DNA of 64,000 bases from a bacterium (GTDB lineage Bacteria > Vulcanimicrobiota > Xenobia > Xenobiales > JADMJV01). The notes beneath the pieces are model-generated. The model saw only the letters and a list, made by a program, of their open reading frames with translations, was not told the origin of the DNA and made no database searches. Each line of letters starts with the position of its first letter. The first letter of the stretch is position 1. Location of the stretch: assembly GCA_018266105.1 (NCBI GenBank), contig JAFEBA010000006.1, positions 1 through 64,000 of the forward strand. The letters are read 5' to 3'. A program made the translations under genes and the position numbers. This document shows, piece by piece, positions 19,610 to 28,562 of the stretch.

Positions 19610-20380
19610 TCAAGCAGGTGCCGCCGGCCCTTCTGAACCTGCGGTCGGGGTTTCATCTACTGGGTCAGCTAGATCCTCGCGTTGCTTGGCTGGGGGGGAG
19701 GGCTTCGTCTTGCGGGTCCTCGGCGCCCACTTGTTCTTGCGGGCGCTCACCGCTTGGGCCGGCTCTTCAGCGGTGGGGTCGGGCAGTTCTTCACCTTTAG
19801 CCAAGGCCTCCTTTACGGCCTCGGCAACCAACGGAGCATCTTTGTAGAGCCCGGCGAGGTTAGGTTGACCATTATTCCAGTGGCGAGCATACCAACTCCA
19901 GCGGTTCCAGCGCGCGTAGAATCCTTTGCGCAATTGTAGATCATCGAGGATCGCTGTGACACGGTCGGCATATTCTCCCGGAATCTTGTCGGTGGGCAGA
20001 AGCTGAAAGTCCGGGAGCGAGACCCGGAACCACCCCTCACCGACCTCACAAGGGTCTAGGAATTTGTCATTAGCGGACTTACGCGAGTTCACTGTACCAG
20101 CACAATAGCGATAGTTGCTCCACTCGAATGAAAGCGTGCGGTCGACGTCGCAAGCAATCCAGTGATCGACGTCCCCCTCGAGACCGATGTTGCACGCTAG
20201 CCACCCGCACCGGTGTTCAAAATGCTCAGCTAATGCCGGCTGAAACTCACGCCACCATGCACATTGCTTATGCGGATCGATATCGGGTTTCGCGACGAGC
20301 CAAGCATTTCCGGGCTCTCTGCAGCTCTCCTGAAACAACGGCGGCTCGTTCGCTGGACCGGGGTAAGGAACTGGAATCAT
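19610..20380 (-). CDS. HNH-type nuclease-like protein (PtuB-like partner of an AAA ATPase)
   Basis: A 256-residue protein with an HNH-like core: CGWLACN (C58, C63), VDHW (D72-H73), WSNYRYC and VNSRKS...KFLDPC. This order resembles the HNH proteins paired with AAA ATPases in Septu and related defence systems. The C-terminal ~60 residues are a charged Pro/Ala/Lys tail. Its ATG overlaps the ATPase stop as ATGA, so both are translated together. The Septu label rests on gene pairing and motif order; cysteine spacing is not fully canonical. Confidence 0.65.
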   Translation of the reverse strand: MIPVPYPGPANEPPLFQESCREPGNAWLVAKPDIDPHKQCAWWREFQPALAEHFEHRCGWLACNIGLEGDVDHWIACDVDRTLSFEWSNYRYCAGTVNSRKSANDKFLDPCEVGEGWFRVSLPDFQLLPTDKIPGEYADRVTAILDDLQLRKGFYARWNRWSWYARHWNNGQPNLAGLYKDAPLVAEAVKEALAKGEELPDPTAEEPAQAVSARKNKWAPRTRKTKPSPPAKQREDLADPVDETPTAGSEGPAAPA

Positions 20381-21708
20381 GGGTTTTTGTGTCTCTGCTG
20401 ATAGTAGGGCCTCCAGAAAGTCCAGTATGGATCGCCGGCGTCCAGAGTTCTTGATAGTTCTCGCTGGATCTGGTCAGGTTCGGAAAGATGATTGGGTAAG
20501 TCTTGTATATAACCGGCCATCAAGTCGTCTGCTGCATTCATCGCAGCTTGAGCCTCCAATGAGTATCCTCCGCCGTCCACATCGAAGGCTGGTGACGTAA
20601 GCCAACCGGCGGCGTCACCAAACTTGGCCCATTTGACCACTTCAACTTCAACATCGCCACGCGACTTGAGTTCAAAGTTGAAAAGCCGGTCGGTTGAATC
20701 GTCGAACTCGGTCTCCAGCGAAGCGAGTACGAGCGGTGCGTGAGTCGTGACGAGGAGTTGCACGGGCAGAGTTTTCGCTAAGCCCTTAACCGCCGCCACA
20801 AGGGCGGGCATAATGCGCAATTGCCAATGAGGATGGAGGTGGTTGTCCACCTCGTCTACTAGTAGCACAATCCGATTGGCTCCGGTGGCCTTACCGCGAG
20901 TTAGGCGCATCGAACGACGGTGTTCTGTCCAAGCCCAGACAAGTGCATAAGTTAGGGCTAGTATGCGACGAACCCCTGAAGAAGTGAATTCGAAGAGAAG
21001 TGGGCGGTCCAACTCTGGGGTGATTAGGGTGGGCAGCTTACCGGCTCGGCCCAATAACTCGCTAAGGGGTCCGAGTTGATAAGGATGTTCCGGTTTAGGC
21101 GATACTTGCCGCAGAACTTCTCTGAAGGACTCAATAGTTTCTGACTCGCTCGGGTCCAGTTGCCAAGAGACAATGTCTTCTAACAGACCCCTACACACGA
21201 TGGCGTCTCGGTTCTTTTCATACTGATCCTTTGGAGTCCGCCATAGACCGCTCCAGATCTGCTCTCGGTCGAAGTGATAGGCTGACGGGCGGTCTAAAGA
21301 GCCAACCGGGGACTTGTTATCTTCCCGCCAATAATTACGGGCTGGGTCCCAGATGGAGAATCCGCCGTCGACTCGAGCATAAATGACCAGACCTGGTATG
21401 GGGGGACGCCTGCGAGGGATCTTCCATTCAGGAGGACTAGAGCTGTAATCAAACTCGCACCAAACAAACTTGTTTGCGCCACCCAGTCCGTGAACGTGAT
21501 AACCGATCAAGGGTTGCCCATCTTGGCTAGGATCCGGCAAGATGGCTCGGCTTTCGGGCCAAGTTCGGGTCAACGCCCACCAAGCCGAGTCGAGCACGAA
21601 GCTCTTGCCGAGTCCATTGTCTCCTGTGAAGAGATTCAGCCGGTCGGCCAGCGGGAAAGACATCTTACGTCCGGGTCCCAGGTTCTCGAATTCTAGCCGC
21701 TCAAGCAT
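20377..21708 (-). CDS. AAA family ATPase of a two-gene defence pair (PtuA-like)
   Basis: A 443-residue ABC/SMC-like ATPase: Walker A GDNGLGKS (K35), a signature-like FTSSGVRRILAL, Walker B IVLLVDEVDNHLHP (D285-E286), and a switch TTHAPLVLASLE. There is no long coiled coil, so the length fits PtuA/OLD-like single-domain proteins rather than SMC. In Septu, such an ATPase assembles with an HNH nuclease that degrades nucleic acid during phage infection. The downstream HNH gene overlaps by 4 nt. The ATPase call is firm; the system name is tentative. Confidence 0.8.
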   Translation of the reverse strand: MLERLEFENLGPGRKMSFPLADRLNLFTGDNGLGKSFVLDSAWWALTRTWPESRAILPDPSQDGQPLIGYHVHGLGGANKFVWCEFDYSSSPPEWKIPRRRPPIPGLVIYARVDGGFSIWDPARNYWREDNKSPVGSLDRPSAYHFDREQIWSGLWRTPKDQYEKNRDAIVCRGLLEDIVSWQLDPSESETIESFREVLRQVSPKPEHPYQLGPLSELLGRAGKLPTLITPELDRPLLFEFTSSGVRRILALTYALVWAWTEHRRSMRLTRGKATGANRIVLLVDEVDNHLHPHWQLRIMPALVAAVKGLAKTLPVQLLVTTHAPLVLASLETEFDDSTDRLFNFELKSRGDVEVEVVKWAKFGDAAGWLTSPAFDVDGGGYSLEAQAAMNAADDLMAGYIQDLPNHLSEPDQIQRELSRTLDAGDPYWTFWRPYYQQRHKNP

Positions 21709-21987
21709 GCCCGCTCATTCAACACAGGCCTGGTTGCCCTTTCTTTTTGAGTAGACAAAAACCAAGAAGCCCGCCCCTTCTGTGCCAGGCGACTGCGCAA
21801 CCTGGTTGCAGACGGTTATAACTCAGGGCTTAGCTCGCGGCGCGAGCTATCCAGCCACCGTGTCGCTCTGCTCTGTGGTCGCCACAGGGAGGACCCCCTT
21901 GTAAGAGAAGTATGCTTGTGCGGCACGTCAGACTCCCGGCCGGTTCTGAAACCGAGTCGAAAGCTGACCGCCGGGGCATTAGATTGG

Positions 21988-23304
21988 ATGACGATGAGCA
22001 AAGAACGATTCTGGCTGTACAACTGGCTTGATAAAAACAGAATCCTTGACCATTTGGATTTCGCATCAGCTATGGGAAAACGAGAGACTCGTTGCGCATT
22101 GAGAGAGGCGGCGGAAGCAAGTCGAGGGGCCCCACCGGGACCGCCCAAAGACTCCTATAATGGACTGTTCGCAAGTGCCGGTGTGGATCCTTTTCATCCG
22201 CTGGCTTGCGCACATCCAGTCTGCAGGAATGAGCAAATTAACAATTTGCTTTGCCGGGTCTGGCACTACTTTGACCATGTGATTATCGAGGATGAGTTGA
22301 CCCCGTGGATCATTCACTACTGGGATCCAGTATGCGAGTGCCATAAATGCCAGGCTCCTTTGGAAGAGCTTGTTGACAAGGTGGCCGTACTACTCAACAT
22401 CAAAACGCTCGGAGCTGAGGAGCTTTTTCGATTTGTCGAGAAGCCCAGAGTCGCCTTTCTTAACAATGATCCGCCCCAAAAAAATTTAGACCGCCTATAC
22501 TCCAGTCTTACTGAACTGACCGGGCGGCTGGCTCCTCAACTATTCTCAGAAGGGAGTCTGGAATCAAAAAAAGCTGGCCGAAAGACGAAAGTTTATTTCG
22601 ATCACCCCGACTTACCTCGGTCTGGAATCGGCACTTTTCCAAATAAGGGCTTCGAGATCGAGGTCGCCGGAAGAGAAGTCCTCCAGGATTTGCTTTTTAA
22701 TCTTGTTCTGGATGCAAGGGCCGCAAACTCCTGCGGCATTCCTATCGGGGTGGGGAGTGAATGGTCGCTTTACCAACGGTGGCTCAAGACTCTGGACTTA
22801 ACGGAAGCTAAGATCCAGGATGCTCCGGAAAGTATTGCGTTCAACCTGCGCTTGCCGGCACTAGACAACATCCCGATTAAAGACCTGATCAAGCTTCGGA
22901 GGAATGAGGGGGACGCGTTTATAAAGTTTAGACAGGCCATCAAGACAGCGATGACAGAACGAATGAATCAGGGGAATTGCGGGCAGAAAATTGCTAACGA
23001 AATAGAACGCGATGTTATCGAGCCCCAGTTAGCCAATATCCGCCAGAGACTAGCTTCATCACAAAAATCTCTACGCAAAAAAGTCGGAGTAAGTTTTGGG
23101 GTTGGGAGCATTGCCACCATTGTAGGAGCGCTGGTTGGACACATACCTTTCACTCTTGCGGTCGGTGCCGCTGCCTTGAGCGGTGCAGTTCTGTCAAACA
23201 ATGCTACCATCAACCGATATGTTGAGGAAACCCGCGATATTTCGCTTGAAAACATGTATTTTCTATGGAAGGCCCAGCAGCTACATCCGAAGGTTTTAGC
23301 CTAG
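21988..23304 (+). CDS. Unknown protein with C-terminal hydrophobic hairpin
   Basis: Not recognised. The 438-residue product has a soluble N-terminus with many Cys/His (ACAHPVCRNEQ...CECHKC), a mixed middle, a charged helical stretch near 310-360, then a Gly/Ala-rich hydrophobic pair at about 365-405 (VSFGVGSIATIVGALVG, FTLAVGAAALSGAVL), a shape seen in pore-forming effectors. The start is uncertain: ATGs at 21988 and 21994, or GTG at 21916. It is divergent from the AAA/HNH pair by ~280 bp, in which I see no other gene. An effector role is inference only. Confidence 0.6.
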   Translation: MTMSKERFWLYNWLDKNRILDHLDFASAMGKRETRCALREAAEASRGAPPGPPKDSYNGLFASAGVDPFHPLACAHPVCRNEQINNLLCRVWHYFDHVIIEDELTPWIIHYWDPVCECHKCQAPLEELVDKVAVLLNIKTLGAEELFRFVEKPRVAFLNNDPPQKNLDRLYSSLTELTGRLAPQLFSEGSLESKKAGRKTKVYFDHPDLPRSGIGTFPNKGFEIEVAGREVLQDLLFNLVLDARAANSCGIPIGVGSEWSLYQRWLKTLDLTEAKIQDAPESIAFNLRLPALDNIPIKDLIKLRRNEGDAFIKFRQAIKTAMTERMNQGNCGQKIANEIERDVIEPQLANIRQRLASSQKSLRKKVGVSFGVGSIATIVGALVGHIPFTLAVGAAALSGAVLSNNATINRYVEETRDISLENMYFLWKAQQLHPKVLA

Positions 23305-23322
23305 GGATAGGCAGAGAGCAGT

Positions 23323-23592
23323 TTAGTTTAAGTCAGCCCTTGGCGAGCGAATCATAGCCTTGTGGGCGCTCATATATTCGTGACTGCTGGTGCCCTCGGT
23401 GTCGGGCACCAGCTTCAGGCCGATGGTGGCCAACGCGTCCAAAAGGTCGAGGGCGCTGATATCCTCGTGTCCGCACAGGGCAGGCTCATCCGCCAGCCAT
23501 TGGGCCCGGCCAATCTGAGACTCAGGAAGGCCGTCATCAATCTCCGCAATAGGTCGCCGGTTCGAGAGACACCGTGACGCTCCCCTCCGCAC
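23323..23592 (-). CDS. Small protein family, copy 1 (possibly decaying)
   Basis: Encodes a close match to the 75-residue products at 27,022 and 46,275 (ESQIGRAQWLADE.ALCGHEDISALDLLDALATIGLKL). The Met that starts the other copies is Ile here (ATT at 23,548-23,550), so translation would have to begin at the GTG at 23,592, 14 codons upstream, directly after a TGA. A conserved Leu is also Pro. Both changes suggest decay. Function unknown; the family is acidic, soluble, with no known domain. Confidence 0.5.
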   Translation of the reverse strand: MRRGASRCLSNRRPIAEIDDGLPESQIGRAQWLADEPALCGHEDISALDLLDALATIGLKLVPDTEGTSSHEYMSAHKAMIRSPRADLN

Positions 23593-23989
23593 TCAGCGAC
23601 CCATAAGAGAGACGGAGGCGGCGGGAGCTCAACTAGACCACCAGCGAGAACTCCAGGCGGTTGCTGATCCCAGACACAAAGTCTGAGCTCAGGCGCGGGT
23701 CTGGCCATGGAACATGGGAGATGATCAAGGGCGGAAAGTCTGGTCATGAGCGATAGATTGGCCGGGGACGGCGTGTAAAACCCCAAATCAACCTGGGTGC
23801 TGAACTCGATGGCTGGGAGGTGGGGGTTTTCCACCCCGCCCCCCGCTTGGAATTTGTGGACAGCTTGAAGCGCCCGAACATAGCGGGGTGCTGAACTCGA
23901 GGGATGGGTGCCGGGACGCCTCAACCTGCCCCCAAGCGGCGGCGGCGAGTTTTTAGATCTTCTTTTTACGTGGGGGGAGGACCCCCCCC
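23323..23989 (-). repeat. Copy 1 of a ~670-bp module repeated in inverse orientation at 45.8-46.5 kb
   Basis: Read on the minus strand this stretch matches 45,826-46,502 on the plus strand almost throughout, with scattered substitutions and small indels. Shared landmarks in order: a G-run/C-run, ACGTAAAAA, AGATCTAAAA, CACCCCGCTATGTTC, GCGGGGGGCGGGGTGGAAAA, TTGATTTGGGGTTTTACACG, then the small gene. Indels in the ~400-bp part upstream of the gene break any shared reading frame, so that part is probably non-coding. The IS256-family element directly adjoins its outer end. Confidence 0.7.
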
Positions 23990-25395
23990 GAGTTATAGTC
24001 AAATCTGGTGTATGAGGTGAATCAGGCAGCGGCCCCTTTGGTCTTCTTATTTTGAGCTCTCTGGACGATTTCATGTCCGTTCTTGAAGCGAACGCCCTGC
24101 ACCACTTTGGCCAAGTGCTCGAATCCTCTCAGTCGTCTCCATCCTCTCTGCGCGCTCATCCCCATTTTGAATACCATGGCCAGAATTGTCGCTCTGGATA
24201 CGCAGCCACGGGTTTTGGCCGTTCGAAGCCGCACCGTGGCGAAGCTGGACTCGATTGGATTGGTAGTCCTGATGTGCTGCCAATGGGCTGCAGGAAAGTC
24301 GTAGAATGCCAGCAGAGTCTCACGGTCCTTGGCCAGACAGTCGGTCGCCTTCGGATACTTCTCGCTGTAGGTGGCCAGAAAGCGGTCGAAAGCTTTCTCA
24401 GCTTTCTCTTTCGATTCAGCCATCCAGATGGCCTGAAGCGCTGTTTTCGCAACCTTTTGCGAGCTCTTGGGCAACTTGTTGAGCACGTTGGAGGTTTTGT
24501 GGACCCAGCAGCGCTGTTGCCTGGTCTCTCCAAAAACCTTGCTCAGGGCTTTCCAGAAGCCGAGAGAGCCATCACCGACGGCCAGCTCAGGGCCGAGCTC
24601 TAATCCACGTTCTTTAAGGCTCTGAAGCAGTTCGGTCCAACTCAGTTCCGATTCACGCAGACCCTCTTCGATAGCAACGAACTCCTTGTGGCCGGACTCA
24701 GTCACGCCGATCAGAATGAGGATGCAGCTTCGAGCGTTTTCACCGCGGATATTGAAGTGAATCCCGTCCGCCCACCAGTAAACGTAGCGCTTCTTGGCCA
24801 GGCTGGACTTCGCCCAGTCCTGATGCTCTTTTTCCCAGGTTTGCTTGAGCCGCGTGATGGTCGAAGCTGACGACCCCTTTGCTGCCGCTCCAAGAATGGC
24901 CGTGAGCGCTTCCTGAAAGTCGCCCGTTGAAATCCCCTTCAGGTAAAGCCAGGGGAGCAAAGTCTCGATGCTTTTGGTTCGGCGCAAATATGGCGGCACA
25001 AGCTCGGAGTTAAACTTGATTCCGGACCCGCTGCGGTCCCGAACCTTTGGGATCTTCACCGGCATCGAACCAATGCCGGTTTGAAAGTCCCGCTCGGGTA
25101 AGTATCCGTTGCGCACAACCGCTTTCAGCCCGTCCTCTGTGCGCTTGTGAGCGTGCAGTTCAAGGAACGTCTGCAACTCGGCCTCGACCGCCTGCGCAAT
25201 CAGCTTCTGGGCGCCTTCTCGCAGAATCTTTGTGAGCGGGTCGTCGGGGGGCAGTTGGTCCGCGGAAGCAGGCCTCCTCAACTTGGTTACCGTATCTGTC
25301 TTCATAGCGTGTTCTCCCTGGCTTTTGATTGGTCTCAATACCAGTAGGGCACGCTACCTTTTTTCCCTGCCATACACCAGATCAGAGCATAACTC
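23990..25395. mobile_element. IS256-family insertion sequence
   Basis: A ~1.4-kb element with 25-bp imperfect terminal inverted repeats: GAGTTAT, six variable bases, then ATCTGGTGTATG at 23,990-24,015, and the same pattern inverted at 25,371-25,395. It contains one full-length transposase on the minus strand. The flanking 8-mers (a C-run on the left, gctatacg on the right) do not match, so no target duplication is visible, suggesting later rearrangement at one end. Confidence 0.8.
24022..25305 (-). CDS. IS256-family (mutator-type) transposase
   Basis: A 427-residue DDE transposase. Catalytic residues fit the family pattern: WADGIHF, AVGDGSLGFWKAL, and TTNPIESSFATVR for the Glu, with a RCWVHKTSNVLNKLP motif between. 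ATG at 25305 is preferred, with GGGAGA 8 nt upstream; an in-frame start at 25338 would add 11 residues. It appears intact and potentially active. Confidence 0.93.
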   Translation of the reverse strand: MKTDTVTKLRRPASADQLPPDDPLTKILREGAQKLIAQAVEAELQTFLELHAHKRTEDGLKAVVRNGYLPERDFQTGIGSMPVKIPKVRDRSGSGIKFNSELVPPYLRRTKSIETLLPWLYLKGISTGDFQEALTAILGAAAKGSSASTITRLKQTWEKEHQDWAKSSLAKKRYVYWWADGIHFNIRGENARSCILILIGVTESGHKEFVAIEEGLRESELSWTELLQSLKERGLELGPELAVGDGSLGFWKALSKVFGETRQQRCWVHKTSNVLNKLPKSSQKVAKTALQAIWMAESKEKAEKAFDRFLATYSEKYPKATDCLAKDRETLLAFYDFPAAHWQHIRTTNPIESSFATVRLRTAKTRGCVSRATILAMVFKMGMSAQRGWRRLRGFEHLAKVVQGVRFKNGHEIVQRAQNKKTKGAAA

Positions 25396-25586
25396 GCTAT
25401 ACGCGAAGGCAGGACGCCAACTTTTCGCAGGCAGAAGTAAACTCATTTGGCGCGGGATCACCTTAAGGCGAGACTGGTTCTGCCTGCTCAATGTTTCGGA
25501 TCGTTGGCGAAGGTAACGCGTGCAGCCTCCAGGCTTCATCCTCACACTGGGGTAGGCTACCCAACGCCCAGGCCGAAGGTGTCGGC

Positions 25587-26834
25587 ATGCCGAGCTTGGA
25601 AAAACTTGGAGAGCTGACTTGTGGGAGCGGTGCCCTCGTGCTCATCGATGCCGGCTTGCTGCCTTATTGGAGCGACTCTCAAGAGCCGACTCAAGACCCT
25701 GTCCCGGTCGAATGTCGGGACCTCGAAATTGTGGGTATTGACGCCCGCAGGGCTGGGTTGGAATTTGACCGTCAACCCCATCCACTCTATCTTTACGATA
25801 TGCCGGACGTCGAGGGTATGATCCGATTGTTCTCCGATTTCTGCGCTTCACGCAATTTACAGGCAAGTTGCAGGCCCCTGACTCATCGAGTTTCGCATCG
25901 GCAGCGCGTGAACATCAGCCTTGAGGATGGCCCGGTTGCAATCGTTCAGTATGTAGGGATGTGGGCGGTGGCGGTCAGAGTGGCTCCTGGGCGAGCCATA
26001 ACTGTGCTCGGGGAGCGAATGCCACCCGGGGAATTCAACGGGCGCTGGCGTCGTTTTGTTATCGAAGTGCAAGAAGGTGAAAAGCTTTCTGAACAGCGCC
26101 TCGATGGAGTCATGGTCGATAACGCACGGTTGCTGTTCGGCGACGCAGGCTCCTTGGCGCTGAATTCCGTCGAACTGGAAACGAGCTGGGGGGACGGCAT
26201 TTTCCCAGTCGTGGCTGATTTGGGCAGCGAAGGACGGGTTTTGCGCCTTAGCGTCGAGTTGGGAGACGAAGAGCGTCAGGTCAGACTGCGCGAGCTGATG
26301 GAAAGTTCGGTTGATCCGGGTGACTTGAAGTATGACGATGCCGGCTGGCACGGCGTGGGAGATTTTCCTGAGGAGTGTCCGCCAGAATTCGCCGGCACCC
26401 ATATTGCACTCTTCCTCAGATGGTGCCTTTGTAAGGGCTGGTCAGGCCCGCTGCTTGAGGATCAGAGTCTCGTGAAAAAGGTCGCTTCGGGAGAGTTTCC
26501 TGCCACGGAATTCCTTTTTCGATACTGCGACGGGAAGCTGCTCGAAGGGATGCTGAACGTAGCTGGCAATGCTTTTGCCAGTCAGTATTATGGCGATGAA
26601 GGTTTGTATCTGGAAGACTACGCCCGAGAATTCGGGGAGCTGATGTACTGCGCTCCTGATCACGCACACGATTTCGCCAAATTTTCGCGAATGCTGGAGC
26701 ACCGCCTGCAGAAAGGCCCTCTGACGAAGCCCGTAGTTGCGACTGGCAAGGTCGAACTTTCCGGTTGGGGAACCACAAAACAGGTGACCCCCGCACCCAA
26801 AAAGCCGGCCAAGCCCTGGTGGAAGTTTTGGTAA
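25587..26834 (+). CDS. Hypothetical protein with DUF7832-like domain
   Basis: A 415-residue soluble protein. From about residue 248, LKYDDAGWHGVGDFP...AGTHIALFLRWCLCKGW resembles DUF7832, whose members are often found beside polymorphic-toxin immunity genes. The N-terminus (LTCGSGALVLIDAGLLPYW) starts a separate beta-rich domain. The extreme C-terminus is Lys/Pro/Trp-rich (PKKPAKPWWKFW). ATG at 25587 is chosen by AAGG upstream and by where ordered sequence begins; ATG at 25491 is an in-frame alternative. No toxin gene is obvious next to it. Confidence 0.65.
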   Translation: MPSLEKLGELTCGSGALVLIDAGLLPYWSDSQEPTQDPVPVECRDLEIVGIDARRAGLEFDRQPHPLYLYDMPDVEGMIRLFSDFCASRNLQASCRPLTHRVSHRQRVNISLEDGPVAIVQYVGMWAVAVRVAPGRAITVLGERMPPGEFNGRWRRFVIEVQEGEKLSEQRLDGVMVDNARLLFGDAGSLALNSVELETSWGDGIFPVVADLGSEGRVLRLSVELGDEERQVRLRELMESSVDPGDLKYDDAGWHGVGDFPEECPPEFAGTHIALFLRWCLCKGWSGPLLEDQSLVKKVASGEFPATEFLFRYCDGKLLEGMLNVAGNAFASQYYGDEGLYLEDYAREFGELMYCAPDHAHDFAKFSRMLEHRLQKGPLTKPVVATGKVELSGWGTTKQVTPAPKKPAKPWWKFW

Positions 26835-27021
26835 GTCCGCTAAAAAATCGCGTTTAACGTTCCGGAAAAGAGCGAAGTCCTCATCTCCCAGGCCCTGGTT
26901 GAGCAGCAATACCTGCATCGTTAGAATTTTCGGCCCACCGCGAACAAGCCCTGGCCGGCATAGGAAAGACTCGGTTGCCGTGAACCCCAGGACAACGCTG
27001 GAGTCTACTGAAAATAGCGAC

Positions 27022-27249
27022 ATGGCAGAATTTGAAGACCAACTTCCAGAAAGTCAGTTGGGCCGGGCTCAGTGGCTGGCCGATGAGCTCAACCTCTGCG
27101 GCCACGAGGAAATTACGGCCATTGATCTCCTGGACGCTCTGGCCAGCATCGGGCTGAAATTGATGCCCGATTCTGAGGGTCTCAGCAGTCACGAATACAT
27201 AGGTGCGCACAAGTCTGTGATTCGGTCCGAAAAGGCTGACTTGAATTGA
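27022..27249 (+). CDS. Small protein family, copy 2
   Basis: The 75-residue product (MAEFEDQLPESQLGRAQW...) aligns without gaps to the product at 46,275: LADEL.LCGHE.I.A.DLLDALA.IGLKLMPDSEG.SSHEY..AHKSVIRS.KADLN. The nucleotide sequence has diverged much more than the protein and the upstream DNA is unrelated, so selection on the protein is likely. Acidic, predicted helical, no known domain. It follows the DUF7832-like gene. Confidence 0.75.
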   Translation: MAEFEDQLPESQLGRAQWLADELNLCGHEEITAIDLLDALASIGLKLMPDSEGLSSHEYIGAHKSVIRSEKADLN

Positions 27250-27328
27250 GATCAGAGCTTGGCCCATTTGGCGTCTTCTCAAGACTCCCCGTTTGAAGTC
27301 AGCTCCAAAGGCCATCGAACCATCGAAC

Positions 27329-28513
27329 TCAACGTTCGCACATCCATCCTATGAACCCGCAAAAGAACGGCACTTTGAAGGTCAGCCATCCCCCCGTAGA
27401 CTCGTTCCAGACTTTGAATCCGGCAGGGTATCCAAGATTTGAACCAGGATCACCATAGGCCACCGCAAGGTAGCCGTCGGTTGTTTGTGCGTTGTGGGTC
27501 AGACTGTGAAATGCGCCGATCTTTCTGCCCTGAAAATAGAACGGCTGGAGTTCTTGATGTGGAATAAGTGTTTGGAAACGATGCCCCAGGTTTAGAACCG
27601 GGTTGGGGACCAGCTCTTTTCTGCGCCGATTCACTAGAAACCGGCCTTTAGAACATTCGAGGATGAGGTTTCCTTCGAGGTCTTTCAGTAAGTTCGTCTC
27701 TTTGCTCGTGTCCAGGCCTTCGATCGAGCCCAACTCTATAACCTGACCGCTCTTCACGTTGTATTCGTAGAGGGTTGTAACTTCTCGAGAACAATTAGCG
27801 ACCGCCAGGGTTTCGTTTCCGGTCCAGGTGGTCGGAACATCAAGCAAGCCACTGCTTCCGGCAACCGGCGCCCCAAAGCCTGTATCTTCAACCCGATAGC
27901 AAGTCAGGCCAAGAGAGTTCTTTATCTCGACTACGTACGGGCGCTGTTGTCGGTTAATTTCCAGACCGTAATGCAGGTCCGGTGATAGCACGCCGGGGGG
28001 AAACTGCAAAGCTGGGTCGAGCCCGCACGCCCCTCCAGGCAGCCTCAGGCGCAGGTAACCACTGCCCGTATCGACGTTCAGTCTTTGGAAAAGAATAAAG
28101 TCAGGTCTGGCCTCTATGACCCTGTCGCTCTCGTCTTTAAGAAGTCTGCCACTTTCAAGATCCACAACGTTGCCTGTGCCTGAGACCGCGTAACGGTCAG
28201 CGAGGATGAAGTTGCGGCCCAAATCAAAGCGAACGCTGTAGTGGCGGTCATCCGCACGATGCGTTGGCGCAGCAAACAGCCGTCGACGGGACTCCAGATT
28301 CCCGTCCTGGAAACGATAGGCGAATAGCTCAGTAAAGTCTCCCAGGCCTTTGGGGTTTGGCCTGAACTCAGCAACGACCAGAGTTCGAATTATAGGCTGA
28401 CTTGCAGCTGCTCGGCAAAGGTAAGAGGTAAGCGCGATACAAACGAGTATGGCAAAAAGCGAGAGTTTGTTTGAGTAGCCTACACGCTTGAGCATTTCTC
28501 TCGATTTTGACAT
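27329..28513 (-). CDS. Predicted exported protein, beta-propeller-like
   Basis: A 394-residue product with a hydrophobic N-terminal signal (KLSLFAILVCIALTSYLC). The mature part is a chain of short beta-strand units (RFDLGRNFILADRYAVSG, NVVDLESGRLLKDES, LLDVPTTWTGNETLAVANCS, LEGNLILECSKGRFLVNRR), as in quinoprotein-like or WD-type propellers. No catalytic motif recognised. Two in-frame starts, 28513 and 28495, are possible; the former has GAGG upstream. Confidence 0.6.
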   Translation of the reverse strand: MSKSREMLKRVGYSNKLSLFAILVCIALTSYLCRAAASQPIIRTLVVAEFRPNPKGLGDFTELFAYRFQDGNLESRRRLFAAPTHRADDRHYSVRFDLGRNFILADRYAVSGTGNVVDLESGRLLKDESDRVIEARPDFILFQRLNVDTGSGYLRLRLPGGACGLDPALQFPPGVLSPDLHYGLEINRQQRPYVVEIKNSLGLTCYRVEDTGFGAPVAGSSGLLDVPTTWTGNETLAVANCSREVTTLYEYNVKSGQVIELGSIEGLDTSKETNLLKDLEGNLILECSKGRFLVNRRRKELVPNPVLNLGHRFQTLIPHQELQPFYFQGRKIGAFHSLTHNAQTTDGYLAVAYGDPGSNLGYPAGFKVWNESTGGWLTFKVPFFCGFIGWMCER

Positions 28514-28562
28514 CCCTGTCGATCCTCGGCAAGTGCCAATAAGGAGGTGCAGGCTGATCGCC

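Noticed and set aside
23415..24074. Minus-strand 219-codon frame across the repeated module
   Set aside because: Indels between the two module copies break this frame, so it is unlikely to be a conserved protein.
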